In this document: positions 22,080 through 32,512 of the stretch, piece after piece | Numbering within the stretch: the stretch's first letter is position 1 | How the letters are laid out: each line of letters starts with the position of its first letter | NCBI GenBank assembly: GCA_905221605.1 | Contig: CAJNDS010000165.1 | Span: forward strand, 107,501-171,500 | Origin: Symbiodinium natans | Taxonomy: Eukaryota > Sar > Dinophyceae > Suessiales > Symbiodiniaceae | Direction of reading: 5' to 3' | DNA length: 64,000 nucleotides | The notes under the pieces: model-generated | The model's database searches: none | Seen by the model: only the letters and a program-made list of their open reading frames with translations | Told to the model about the DNA's origin: nothing | Program-made: the position numbers and the translations under genes

Positions 22080-22812
22080 TGTAAGCCTTGGGCCTTCCTG
22101 ACGGGAGGCCCTCAGCCGCTATTCTTCGAAATGGTCTTCGCCAATCCAGGGCAGATAGCTGCGCCGGAAGCTTAGCACTTCTAGGAGGCTCTAGGGTTTA
22201 GGATTCAGGGTTTAGGGTTTAGGGTTTAGGGTTTAGGGTTTAGGGTTTAGGGTTTAGGGTTTAGGGTTTAGGGTTTAGGGTTTAGGGTTTAGGGTTTAGG
22301 GTTTAGGGAAAGGGTTTAGGCTGCAGGGTTTGGGTTTCGAGTTTGGGTCTTGAGTCTGGCGGGCAATCTGGCGCCTGGTGGCAAGCAACAGCTTTCCGAC
22401 GTGTACCGTGAGGCTCATGATTCCGGGAATCATGGGGGCTGGTGCTGTCGGCTGGCTGATGAAGTTTTTAGGGGGTTTTCCCTGAATCTTGAACCTTAGA
22501 CCATGTTGGGTTCAAGGGCATGCGGTCCCTGGTGCGTTTGTTGATTTTCAAATCCTGCAAATGCATTTAGGGTCTATGGGTTTGAAAAATGTCCTTGTGG
22601 CAGGCCAAAAACAAGTTTCAGGTAAAGCTGGCCCCTTAAACGCACCCTTTCAGGAGTTCTGCCATTCGACGCCCCGAATGTCGATGAGACCTGCAGTCTG
22701 AGCTTAAACGGATGTGGGCAGTAGAGATTTGCTTGTGGATGAGGTTCAGCCGGGTTTGGTGACCGCCCTATGCAACCGCGACCCCTCAGCTCGGTTGCAG
22801 ACTTTGGGGGGG
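22080..22812 (+). CDS. Protein-kinase C-lobe exons (tail of a kinase gene)
   Basis: 22080-22169 (30 codons, reads FLTGGPQPLFFEMVFANPGQ; GC donor) joins in phase 0 to 22392-22463 (24 codons, LSDVYREAHDSGNHGGWCCR; donor GTTTTTAG). 22654-22713 reads VLPFDAPNVDETCSLSL. 22750-22812 (21 codons) reads PGLVTALCNRDPSARLQTL, close to the LxxLLxxDPxxRL helix near the end of AGC/CaMK kinase domains, and LTGxPPLFF-like text in the first exon fits the alpha-F region. The phase between the second and third exon does not match. The catalytic loop of this kinase was not found upstream; exons may be missing or too diverged. Confidence 0.45.
22200..22315. repeat. (TTTAGGG)n array, about 15 units
   Basis: Lies near the 5' side of the intron between exons 22080-22169 and 22392-22463. 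Confidence 0.95.
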
Positions 22813-23292
22813 GCTTCGAAGGCTTCGAAGCCACCCAGTCCTACTGTGGCTTCAACACGGGAGGGCATTGGGACTGAAGGTGCCACATTCGACATAGAGG
22901 GAATCGAGTAGCTTGTAGGTTCCAGGACATAAAAGCTAGAACGAGGGGGTTAGGGAGTGCTTCATGCTTGTTGGCTTCTTTGTCTTACGCCGCCATGAGC
23001 CCTATAAACCCCCATTCCCCATAAGCCGGGCCTTAAGCTTCGAGTTTAGGGTTTCGGGTGCTACGTACCCCCAAAAAACGGGGCACGCAGCCGAAAAGAA
23101 TCCTAAAACGCAGCTGCCCAAAGCAAGGCCTCCAAATGGGAACTGTAGCCAAAATCATAGGGGTTCAAGTAAGGCTTCAGGGTTTCGGGGTCGGGGGTCT
23201 GTATAATTAGCCTTTAACCCAGGCCCCCCCAATTCAAGCCCCATTATAGCCCAGCCCCCGACACAGCCTTTGCCCAAGGGTCAACGCCCCAG

Positions 23293-24704
23293 AGATCACC
23301 GTGCAAACTCCTTCGGCCCCGTGCGAGGCCCGCCAGTTAAGGCAAATGGTAAAGGGCTCGCTAAACCTTGGGGACTAGCGGCAGACTAAGTGGGTTTATG
23401 GTCCACGCACCTTGACAGGGATTCTAGCAATGCAGGGATGTAGGGTTTAGGGTTTAGGGTTTAGGGTTTACATGCGATCTCAAATTACAGGGTTCATTTG
23501 GTCCTCAAGCAAACTCTAAGCGCCAGAAAGGAGGTGACCTTGCGACCCCACAAACCCCTCAAAATCCCACACATCAAACCCTTCAAGTTAGAGTCTAGAG
23601 TTTTGGGCCTTATCCTAGGGCTCCAAGTATACAAGTAATGCCTACATTGGGGGTGTAAAGTCTATAAATATTACCTACTTTGCTATTGGGACCCTTTGGG
23701 TTAGGCTTCAGAAGATTGCACCTCTAAACCAGGAAAGGGCTGAGCCTCGGGTTATGGGGGTTTTGTAGGGCCAGGGGAGGGGGAGTATGAAGGGGGGTTA
23801 GGGTGGGGCGGCGGCGGGGGCCGGGGGGGGGGGGGGGGCAGACGCTCTGCGGTGTAGGGCTTATAGGGTAGGGTTTAGAGTTTGGGGTTTAGGGTTTAGG
23901 GTTTGGAGTTTAGGGTTTAGGCTTCGGGTTCACGGAGAGTTCTGGTTTTCGGGCCCCTGAACTGAAAAACTCTGGGCAGATCTTCATTGCAGCTCAGCAG
24001 ACCGACGCCCGCATCACTCAGGCTCGGTTTGCTAGGGTTTAGGGTTTAGGGTTTTTGGGGGGTTTAGGGGTTTAGGGGGTTTAGGGGTTTAGGGGTTTAG
24101 GGGTTTAGGGGTTTAGGGGTTTAGGGGTTTAGGGGGTTTAGGGGGTTTAGGGGTTTAGAGGTTTACTGCAGTCTAGGGTGTGGGCTTAGGGCTCAGGGTT
24201 TAGGATAGTATATATGTATATATATGCATATATATATATATATATATATACATATAATATATGTAAGTGTATATATATATATATATGTTATAGGCGTCAG
24301 GATCTCAAGAAAAAAAGTCCTCTGCCCGACTCACACAGCCTCAGGCCGAGGTTAAATATCCTGAGCACCAAGCCCCGAACCCTCAACCAAACCGGTTTAG
24401 GGTTTAGGGTTTAGGGTTTAGGGTTTAGGGCTGCCCTTCAAGATGCCCTTTGATCACAATCAGGTGCTCTTTGGGCCCTTGTTAAGGGTACTACAGGGCT
24501 CGGGGGTGGAGTAGAATTCGCAAGAGCCTTGCCAAGGCGCAGCGGCACTGCGATTTCTAGGTTCAAACCCTCAACCTGAGAAAGGTGGCCTAGTGGTACC
24601 CCTTTGCCCAGTTTTGGGTTTCGGGTTCGCCTGAATGCAGCCAACCCTCAAAGGGGTACTCTTGCTAGAGCATGGTTCCTGGGCTACCAAGCAGTCATTT
24701 GAGT
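23293..24704 (+). CDS. Candidate exons of an unknown protein (group IV)
   Basis: 23293-23348 (ITVQTPSAPCEARQLRQM, donor GTAAAG), 23980-24036 (19 codons, IFIAAQQTDARITQARFAR, donor G|GTTTAG), 24443-24487 (15 codons, MPFDHNQVLFGPLLR, donor GTACTA) and a short one ending at a perfect GTAAGT donor (about 24692-24702) just after a family-B MITE. Exons 23980 and 24443 join phase 0 to phase 0. No family recognised. Confidence 0.42.
24060..24160. repeat. 8-mer variant array (TTTAGGGG)n
   Basis: About 11 units of TTTAGGGG, a one-base longer version of the telomere repeat, inside the intron between exons 23980 and 24443. An AT/TA microsatellite (24206-24290) follows. Confidence 0.9.
24587..24691 (+). 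mobile_element. MITE family B, diverged copy
   Basis: Left end is degenerate (GTGGCCTAGTGGTACC), right end TTCCTGGGCTACCAAG is intact. Internal phrases GGTTTCGGGTTCGCC and AAAGGGGTACTCTTG correspond to those of other copies. Confidence 0.55.
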
Positions 24705-25030
24705 AAGTTGCTTTTTGCGTAGGGTTGAGGACCGAAGCTTGTTCATGGAAGCTGGCTTGCTGCAAGAGCTCTGAAATCACTTGCTGCTTAGGGTTTAGAG
24801 TTCAGTCACGGTTTCTCGGTAGACCCCGTTGAGATGAGATCACGGCAGTAGACGTACCGTGAAGTCACGGAATGTAAGGTAGAGGACGCAGCACGCCTGA
24901 GATTAGAGTTTTTTCTTAGCGGGAAGGGGTGGTAACTCATGGCACGTCTGCCAGCCCCTTGTAATAAACCTGCACTTCTTTGCTGGCTCAGACGGTTGAG
25001 CAACAAGACTGCTTGGCCAAGCACGTAGCT

Positions 25031-25058
25031 CCGAAGAGTTTAACAAATCACTCTTCGG
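25031..25058 (+). promoter_or_regulatory. Perfect 9-bp hairpin in the 5' flank of the ubiquitin-RING gene
   Basis: CCGAAGAGT and ACTCTTCGG flank a 10-nt loop, 38 nt upstream of the start codon. It would form in a 5' UTR. No function can be assigned from sequence. Confidence 0.6.
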
Positions 25059-25095
25059 CCGTTCCTTACGAGATACTAGTTTGCCCTCAGCCGCC

Positions 25096-26223
25096 ATGCA
25101 GATCTTTGTGAAAACACTTACCGGAGCGACAATTACCATAGATGTGGAGGCGTCGGATACCATAGACTGCGTGAAAGAAAAGATACTGGCGAAGGAAGGC
25201 ATACCGGTTGACAAGCAACGGTTAATTTTCACTGGCTTGCAGTTGGAGGACGGCAGATCTCTATGTGATTACAAGATCCAGAAGGAGCCAACTCTTCACC
25301 TGGTTTTTCGGCTGCGTGGCATGATCAGTGTTTTCGGGCCTGGGGCACCAGAAGATCCTTTGTCTGCATTCCTGATGCTTTCGGACGAAGATCGGGCAAC
25401 GGCAGAAGTACCTCTACCAGAGTTGCGCCAGAAGGCCAAGGAAGAACATGCTTCGGCCTTCCACACCTTCGCTTTCCAGGACGACGCCCGGATTCTCGAC
25501 CCTTTGGTTCGCAAAGTCCTGTCCGAATTCCTGGACTACATGTGGGGACAAGAGGCTGCTGCGTCTCCTAGGGTTGACTTGCGCATGCACATACACGACG
25601 ATGTCTTCCTGTCCCTGCTTTCCATCTCTTCATCCGCCGGCCAAGAAGTTCTTCGTCTGCTGCGGGAGGCTTTCGCGGCCATTCCAGGGACTCCTGGTCC
25701 TGGCAAGGGCCGTTCGAAAGTCGTGCTGCGCATGACGCGCGGACCTAGCAACGGCTGCATCGATTTCCATTGTGACGGTAGCTATGCAACAGGTACTGTG
25801 CAAGTTGCCTTGTCTGAACCTTGGGAGTACAACGGCGGGCGGCTCTGCTTCTTTGTCATGGGTGGCTTGCATGTGCTGGAGCGTTCGGCTGGTTCTCTGT
25901 GTCAGCATCCTCCAGCTGTCTTGCACGGAGTCACCGCCCTGAAAGAAGGAACGCGCAAGAGTTTGTTTGTGGTTGATATGCAGAACGGGCTTGGAGAAGA
26001 AGGTGTGGTTGTACCATCTCACATCCACGTGCAGGGATTTCAAGCCACTCGCGAACTACCACAGGTGCAAAAGTGCTGCATGTGCTTGGTCTTGCCATCT
26101 GACCATGCCTTCCTCCCTTGTGGCCATCTGTGCGTCTGCGCCACGTGCCTGGTAGCCTCGCACGTGGATGCATGCCCGGTGTGCAGGGAGTCCATCCAGG
26201 GCACCGCCAAGATCTTTGTGTAG
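25096..26223 (+). CDS. Ubiquitin / 2OG-Fe(II) oxygenase-like / RING fusion protein
   Basis: Intronless 375-residue frame. The ATG at 25096 in GCCGCCATGC is chosen because it begins the ubiquitin domain; the TTG-led extension is not needed. Residues 1-76 are ubiquitin-like with the Leu8-Ile44-Val70 patch and Lys6, 27, 29, 33 and 63 kept, but Lys11 is Ala, Lys48 is Leu and the terminal Gly76 is Met, so it should be neither cleaved after GG nor conjugated. Residues about 165-300 fit a prolyl-4-hydroxylase-type fold: His225-x-Asp227, distal His277 and Arg287 as the Fe and 2-oxoglutarate ligands. Residues 327-363 are a C3HC4 RING (C327, C330, C342, H344, C348, C351, C360, C363) of the IAP-like PCGH type. 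Likely an E3 ligase with a built-in ubiquitin-like module; substrates unknown. Intronless between intron-rich neighbours, so probably a retrocopy. Confidence 0.88.
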   Translation: MQIFVKTLTGATITIDVEASDTIDCVKEKILAKEGIPVDKQRLIFTGLQLEDGRSLCDYKIQKEPTLHLVFRLRGMISVFGPGAPEDPLSAFLMLSDEDRATAEVPLPELRQKAKEEHASAFHTFAFQDDARILDPLVRKVLSEFLDYMWGQEAAASPRVDLRMHIHDDVFLSLLSISSSAGQEVLRLLREAFAAIPGTPGPGKGRSKVVLRMTRGPSNGCIDFHCDGSYATGTVQVALSEPWEYNGGRLCFFVMGGLHVLERSAGSLCQHPPAVLHGVTALKEGTRKSLFVVDMQNGLGEEGVVVPSHIHVQGFQATRELPQVQKCCMCLVLPSDHAFLPCGHLCVCATCLVASHVDACPVCRESIQGTAKIFV

Positions 26224-26258
26224 CCTCGTGAGCAGCACGCCCGGAAGGGAACAGCAAC

Positions 26259-26306
26259 TTGCTGATAGATGTTGTTGCTGATAGGTGTTGTTGCTGATGC
26301 ATGTTG
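26259..26306 (+). repeat. Three 16-bp tandem repeats in the 3' flank
   Basis: TTGCTGATAGATGTTG, TTGCTGATAGGTGTTG and TTGCTGATGCATGTTG follow each other directly, 36 nt after the stop codon of the ubiquitin-RING gene. Confidence 0.85.
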
Positions 26307-26535
26307 GAGTTCGCCGTCGCACTAGACAGAGAAGCTGAAGCTTTGAACCTCGCGCACTAAACGGTTGAAAAGCCTCCGCACGCCTTCAGCCCTGGACCTG
26401 GTGAACACTTCGTGGGCCCCTTGAGAAGCCCTAAACCCGTAAGCCGTGCTGCTGAGCTCTTAACCCTAAACCCTCCTAGCCATAAACCCTAAACCCTAAA
26501 CCCTAAACCCCATAAACCCTAAGCCCTCACGTCAG

Positions 26536-28730
26536 GTGGGAGACCATCGCGCGCCCTACGTCCCACTCCTGTTGAAGGTCTACGAGAGTTTGGGCTCGCG
26601 CCCAAGAAGATGCTTGGGGTTTAGACCTCAGGGGTTCCCTGTCAAGCAAATGAACCCGAAAATTGAGGGGTCACATGCCCTATACTACCACATTTGAAAG
26701 GTTATGTTTTGTCATGTGAACCATAAATCTTTTGGGGTGTCTTTGGTTCCCAGGTTTCCGTTTTTATATTTTTAGGGTTTAGGGTGAAAGAGCTGTTCAT
26801 GTTTTCGGGTTTAGGGTTTTGGGTTTTGGGTTTCGGGGTTTAGGGTGAGAGGGTTTAGGGTTATAGGGTTGGGTTATAGGGCTATAGGGTTTAGGGTTTA
26901 GGGTTCCTTAAGGCCTAAACACTAAGCCAAAACCCTAAACGCCTAAAAGCCTAGAACCCTAGAACCCTATCTAATTCAACTGCACCTTGGAGAACTTCAG
27001 GAGGATTCTAGGATTCTGGGGGGTTGTGAGGGGGCACCCCCATTTGCATGAAAGCCCACATATAGCTCATCTGCAAAGAAAATTCATGTACCCTAAACCC
27101 TAAACCCTAAACCCTAAACCCTAAACCCTAAACCCTAAACCCTAAACCCTAAACCCTAAACCCTAAACCCTAAACCCTAAACCCTAAACCCTAAACCCTA
27201 AACCCTAAACCCTAAACCCCCCCCCCCCCCCCCCCCCCTTCAGATTTGGAAACTTTTTGGGCGCTGGGCACTCTGGGGACACTCTTGCCTGGGATGCGGG
27301 TGATGGGCGAGGAGGAGAGTTAGTCAAAAAGCTAGCAGCCCCACACCGAGACATTGGGGGAACAAAACGGGAAAGTACCCTTCTATGTTCAGTGTGCTAA
27401 GTCGAACCCTAAGGATCCAAAGAGCCCAGAGCAGGTCGTTTTTTATAGACTTTAGACCCCAATGTAGTCTTTGTGGTGCTTTACTGTAACTTTACATCTT
27501 TAGCCTTGTTGGGTTTATTGGGTTTCTTAATAAGGCAGCTAAAAGTTTAATTTATAGCTACCCTCCTGAGTGCAGCCAAGTAGATATTATTTGTATACTT
27601 GGAGCAGTCTAGGGGAAAGCTTCGTCCCGTGGTGTGGGGATTTGCGATGTTCGGGGTACCTAAGGGGATCCTACTATTTGGGGGGTTGTTTTTTGGGGGC
27701 CTAAACCCTAAACCCTAAAACCTAAACCCTAAAACCTAAACCCTAAACCCTAAACCCTAAACATGCAGTTTCCTTCACCTAGGCGCCGGCAACGTCTACA
27801 GCGCTCAGCTTGTGTGCAGATCGAACTGGTGCCTTGGCTTGGCATGGCCAACCCGAAGCCCTGAACCCTGAACCCTGAAACTAAACCCTAAACCTTAAAC
27901 TCTACACCCTAAACCCTAAACCCCGAAGCCCTAAACCTTAAACTCTACACCCTAAACCCTAAACCCCGAAGCCCTAAACCCTAAACCCAAACCCTAAACC
28001 CTAAACCCTAGACCTTAAGCCCCAAACCCTGAACCTCAAAAGCCGTTTTGGACCCGAAGTCGTTCTACTCCTGTGCGGGATGTGAAGCACTAGGACCACG
28101 AGGACCCCAAGTACCCAACTTATGTGGTTCCCAACCAGAATCCTGCAGGTCTATGGTCCCTAAAGTCACAAAGGTGCTGTGTGTGGACAACCCTCAACCC
28201 TCAACCCTAAAACCCTAAAACCCTAAAACCCTAAAACCCTAACACCCTAAAACCCTAAAACCCTAAAACCCTAAAACCCTAAAACCCTAAAACCCTAAAA
28301 CCCTAAAACCCTAAACCCTAAACCCAAAGTGCAGTCTGGGTTGCCTCGTAGGCCCTACGAGTTGGGGAGGGCTTTAAGATCATGAGGGGCTTTAGGGATA
28401 GGGTTAGGAGTTGTTTGCCATGGGATCCGAAACAGCCTCCACCCAAGCCACAAAGCCTAACACAAAGTAAGTCCAAAGCTGAGCCTGAGGAGTACACGCA
28501 GCCCTACATGTCACTACCCATGTCACTTCAAGAATGCCCCGAAACCCTAAGACATAAATCCTAGATCCTACTTCTGACTGCAGCATAGAATCCCCCACAC
28601 CCCGAAGCCCGCAGCCCGAAGCCCGAAACCCGAAACCCGAAACCCGAAACCCGAAACCCCTCACTCCTGGCCCAGCCCCGGCCTTTCAGGATTCCCACGC
28701 GCGATGCCATGGCGACGGGCCTAGACGGAG
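26536..28730 (+). CDS. Candidate exons of an unknown protein (group V)
   Basis: 26536-26618 (HRAPYVPLLLKVYESLGS; donor GTTTAG) ends with GG and joins in phase to 27244-27318 (GNFLGAGHSGDTLAWDAGDG; acceptor directly after a 21-nt poly-C tract), which ends with GA and joins in phase to 27783-27846 (QRSACVQIELVPWLGM; GC donor). 28094-28148 (DHEDPKYPTYVVPNQNPA) and 28690-28730 (IPTRDAMATGLDG) follow with good splice edges. Exon 26536 has CCCTAAA units before it and GTTTAG after it. No family recognised. The ubiquitin-RING gene would lie in, or just before, the upstream intron of this unit. Confidence 0.45.
27090..27243. repeat. (CCCTAAA)n array plus poly-C tract
   Basis: About 18 perfect units run into about 21 C and then ttcag, the acceptor of exon 27244. 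Confidence 0.95.
28200..28325. repeat. 8-mer variant array (CCCTAAAA)n
   Basis: About 14 units of CCCTAAAA, with CCCTAACA once, same 8-bp variant as at 21890-21985. Confidence 0.92.
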
Positions 28731-28835
28731 GTTCAGGGTTTTGGGGGTGCACCCTACACCCTAAGCCCTAAATCCCAAACCCTAAACCCTAAACCCTACT
28801 CTCATCCGTATCCATGGGGTGCTTGGAGGTTCATG

Positions 28836-28945
28836 GTACTTATTAACCAATTATGACTGCACTTATAACCCACTTATAAGCCCCTTAAGTGCCTATAAGC
28901 ACAGTTATAAGTACAGTCATACTTGCCAAGTAAGCCCTGCATTCC
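28836..28945. mobile_element. MITE family F copy 2
   Basis: Shares ACTTATAACCCACTTATAAGC and CCCCTTAAGT with the copy at 10966 and has inverted ends (CTTATTAACCAATTATGACTG / CAGTCATACTTGCCAAGTAAG in short form). Confidence 0.6.
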
Positions 28946-29980
28946 AAGGGCAGGACTCCGAGACTTAAACCGTCATCGGCTGCCTTCAATGAGGGTCCCT
29001 TTCAGGGGTCCGCTGTCAACTGAGGTCTACTTAAGGTTAGGGTTTGGGTTTTTTTTAGGGTTTAGGGCGTTTTGGGTTTTAAGGCGTTCAGGGTTTTAGG
29101 GTTTTTAGGGTGCTGCTTCAGTGGCGCCACCTGGAGTTTAGGGATTTTGTGTTACGGCTTGGGTTCAGCGGGCACCCTTTTCCTTCGCAACAAGCTACAA
29201 ATTCCTTTCAAGCCCTGCGAACAAAGACAGGAACCCCCTAAACCCTTTTTTGTGGAGCTTGGCAGTCGTAATCTGAGGTGGCATTCCAGACAGCCGGTGG
29301 AGGTACCAACATGGGGAGGTTTAGGGTTTTGGGTTTAGGGTTTAGGGTTTAGGGTATGTGGTTTGTGGTTTAGGGTGTTAGGGTTTAGGTTGCAGGAGTT
29401 AGGGTTTTTGGGGTTTGAGGGTGGAGGGCTGGCTTTGCAAATTAGGACTTGAGGGCAAGGCGCATGGGAAGTTCTCTAAGCTAGGGCCCTTGTTGGGGGA
29501 TCTTCCCTGGTGCCGTGCTACAAAAAGGACTCATGCACAAGCACTGAGAGATGACTGTGGCCTCAATAGGTCCAAGGCCTAGTTCTAGGGTTTAGGGTTT
29601 TGGGTTTTGGGTTTCGGGTTTAGGGTTCTGTGTGTGGCTTGGGAGTTTCAATCCCCAACCCCTTTCATTATAGGCTTGCCAAGTATGCAAATAATACCTA
29701 CACTGGGGTCTGAGTCTGAAGTCTACAAAAAATACCTACTTTGGTCTGTTTGGAGCCTTAGGGTTAGGGTTTATTTTTTTGTTTCAATCTCTAACCCTAC
29801 AAAAAGCCAACACTCAACAAGGAGGCTCCAAGAACATGTAAGCCAAGGGACACCTGAGAAGCTTTGGGTTCAGGGTTTAGGGTTTAGGGTTCAGGGTTTA
29901 GGGCTTAGGGCTTAGGATTTAGGGTTTAGGGCTTAGGATGTAGGGTTAAGGGTTTAGGATTTAGGGTTTAGGGTTTAGAG

Positions 29981-30470
29981 TTTTGTGGGACTTAGACTTC
30001 CACGAGGCTACAGCTGCTCGCGTCCAGCAAGCCATGCTCAAGTTCTATGCTTAATAGGCGAGCTGCCGGCCATGTGCTGGACCGACAATGGGGGCCACTT
30101 CCGGAACTTGTTGGTGGGGTTTAGGGGTTAGGGTTTAGGGTTTAGGGTTTAGGGTTCAGGGACTGCCAAGGACCATATACCACCTGGCAGACACCAGGCC
30201 AATGGCCTGGTAGAGTGTCAGAACCGGCTGCACGACTTGGCGCGCAGCAGGACAAAGACGCCGGCTTCCGGCTGCAACCGTGGCGCTAAACTCGAGGGTC
30301 CATCCTTGCTTTGGACTGAGCCCGGAGAGTTTATGGAGAGAGTTGTGAGGAGAGAGTTGTGCGGCCGACAGAGAGGTGCTGGAAGAATTTGGCAACTGCG
30401 TCCCCGTGATTCACGGTGAGGCGAAGCGCCTGTCCGAGGCAGACAGGGAGCGCTTCTTGGATGAGGCCCT
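29981..30470 (+). pseudogene. Integrase/transposase-like coding fragments split by telomere-like DNA
   Basis: 29981-30048 reads WDLDFHEATAARVQQAML. 30064-30117 reads CWTDNGGHFRNLLVG, like the TDNGxxF strand-D motif of retroviral-type integrases. It is followed by GTTTAGG repeat DNA; after ctgccaag, 30171 onward reads HQANGLVECQNRLHDLARS, like the HxxxNGxxER motif before the catalytic Glu. A further open piece (EVLEEFGNCVPVIHGEAKR) starts near 30376. Only 15 bp separate the first two pieces and frames differ, so this is a decayed element or a gene with unresolved joins. The best guess is a remnant of a DDE recombinase. Confidence 0.4.
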
Positions 30471-30626
30471 AAACCCTCAAAGCCTACCCCTCCCCCCCCC
30501 CCCCAACCCCAAACCCCAAACCCTAAACCCTAAACCCCAACCAAACCCTAAACCCTAGACTCAGACCCTACAGCCTAAACCCTGAACCCTAAACCCTACA
30601 GCCCTCATCCCCCTGAGCCAAGCCAG

Positions 30627-30730
30627 GCTCCTTCAAGGTGGTCCTGGAGATGCCAGCTGGTGCCCTATGCGATCGCCTAATCCTCCGGCGCCCTGCCTCG
30701 CACAGGAACCAGCAAGGGGGGGGAGGGGGG
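30627..30730 (+). CDS. Candidate exon, unknown protein
   Basis: 104 nt after gccaagccag: SFKVVLEMPAGALCDRLILR and onward, ending in a poly-Gly stretch at the donor GG|GTTTAGGG. Preceded by CCCTAAA units and followed by TTTAGGG/TTCAGGG units. No family recognised. Confidence 0.5.
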
Positions 30731-31000
30731 GTTTAGGGTTTAGGGTTCAGGGTTCAGGGTTCAGGGTTATTATCTGGTATTATTGGGTCAGGGTTGAGAA
30801 GGGCTTAAGGACGAAGAGTTGTTTTGTTTCAGGTTTGGCTTTTTGCTCCACTTTTTCGCGGGGGCGGGGGGGAGGGGTGCGTTGGGGTGGGGCATGTTGG
30901 CCTTTGGATTGGGCTCTAGGGTCTCCGAGTTGGGGTTTGGGGTAGCTCAGCTTCCCCGCAGACCCGAATGTCGGAAACCCTACAAACCCTAAGCCCGAAA

Positions 31001-32085
31001 CCCTTTACAACCAGAATCCCTACTTTACAACCCAGAAGCCTTTCCAGAATCCCTACTTTGCAACCGGTTGCGAAAGCTTCTTAACAACCCAATTAACTGA
31101 TAACGTCAACGCTTAGAATCTCCAGCATCATCCCTTACTGCAGCCATGCAGGTTGGAAAGTGATGCCGGTTGCAATGTGGGCGTTCTTAACCCGAATCCA
31201 CGACAGATATGTGTGTGTATATACACATGAAAGCCAATACATGAACCCCAAATTTTAAAACATTTGATGTTGTATTTATGGTTTTAGGCCATACAAGTAC
31301 TTTCAAGAAAAAGTCTCCGTTCTTGTGTGTTTGTTTTAGGGAAAGCACACAAGAAAGCTTTTTAGAAACCCAAACCACCAACCCACCACAGGCAAATCTG
31401 GGAGTGCAAAAGACATGAAAATGCAACCAAATTCCTACCCTCGCACTCCACAGCACCTCGCTTGGCGGACGGACGCTTTTTTCTCACCAGCGTGGACGTT
31501 GTTTGAGTCATTTTAATTGCACTTATGGTTTTGGGCCATACAAGTACTTTCAAATAATGACTTTCCGTTCTTGTGTGTTTGTATCGGGGAAAGCATACAG
31601 AAAAAAATGATTTTTTGAACCCCAACCCACCAACCCACCACAGGCAAGGCTAGGAGTGCGAAGCGCATTAAAACATAACCAATTCCTAAATCAGCCCCAA
31701 AAACAAAATTGTGAAAAAGAAACGCTTTTTAACATTCGGGGAAAGACGAGACACAAAGATAACAATAAACACAATGGGGTGCGTTCCTTTTTAAACACAG
31801 ACCTACCTAAACCAAGCCACGACAATCTGCGTCGGGTGAAGGCCCCATATGTTAGACACTTGAGGGAGTCTCGAGGAACCAAACTATATGGAATCTAGGT
31901 AGGTTTGTTGTAAAAACTCATGAAATCCCAATAGGTCTTAATCATAGGTAGACGGGTTGCAAAGTGGGCGTTCTCAGGATCGGCAGTTGTAAAGTGGGGA
32001 TTCTCACACCGGAAACAGTGCCTGTGGTTGTAAAGTGGGGATTCTGGTTGTAAAGCGGGGATTCTGGTTGTAAAGCGGGTTAATC
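31001..32085. mobile_element. 1.1-kb element with inverted 20-mer terminal repeats
   Basis: The 20-mer GGTTGTAAAGTGGGGATTCT and variants lie inverted at the left end (31013-31032, 31046-31065) and direct at the right (31985-32005, then three in tandem at 32026-32085). Single variants are at 31168 and 31955. The interior has a diverged tandem duplication of roughly 175 bp (about 31268-31440 and 31518-31688; shared GGCCATACAAGTACTTTCAA and CCAACCCACCACAGGCAA). No transposase frame is seen, so it is non-autonomous if mobile. AT-richer than its surroundings. Confidence 0.6.
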
Positions 32086-32149
32086 TCGAGGGGGGGGGGA
32101 GGGGGGGAGGGGGGAGAGGGGGGTGGGTTTTTTTCCCAAAAAACCCCTA

Positions 32150-32322
32150 TGCCCTCTGCGAAACAGCCACACGCGGTGTGGGTGGCCTGGCCCTGCCGGG
32201 GTACCCCCCCCCCCCCCCCCCCCCCCCCTCCCCCCCCCCTGCGCGTTTTAGGGGGTTAAGGAGAAAAAAAGGGAGGTTTTCACCTCCAGAAACCTATCCA
32301 ACACGCCGCCAGGGTCGGCGGA
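32150..32322 (+). repeat. Dispersed repeat, family L, copy 2
   Basis: Matches 8125-8294: GCGGTGTGGGTGGCCTGGCCC, poly-C, GGGAGGTT, CCAACACGCCGCCAGGGTCG. Followed at once by a CCCTAAA array (32324-32490). Confidence 0.6.
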
Positions 32323-32512
32323 CCTAAACCCTAAACCCTAAACCCGAAACCCGAAACCTGAAACCTGAACCCTAAACCCTAAACCCTAAACCCTAAACCC
32401 TAAACCCTAAACCCTAAACCCTAAGCCCTAAACCCTAAGCCCTAAACCCTAAACCCTAAACCCTAAACCCTAAACCCTAAACCCAAACCTCACCCCTAAT
32501 GTCGGATTGAAG

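Noticed and set aside
25081-25095. Five-residue extension of the ubiquitin fusion from a TTG
   Set aside because: The ATG at 25096 is in good context and matches the first residue of ubiquitin.
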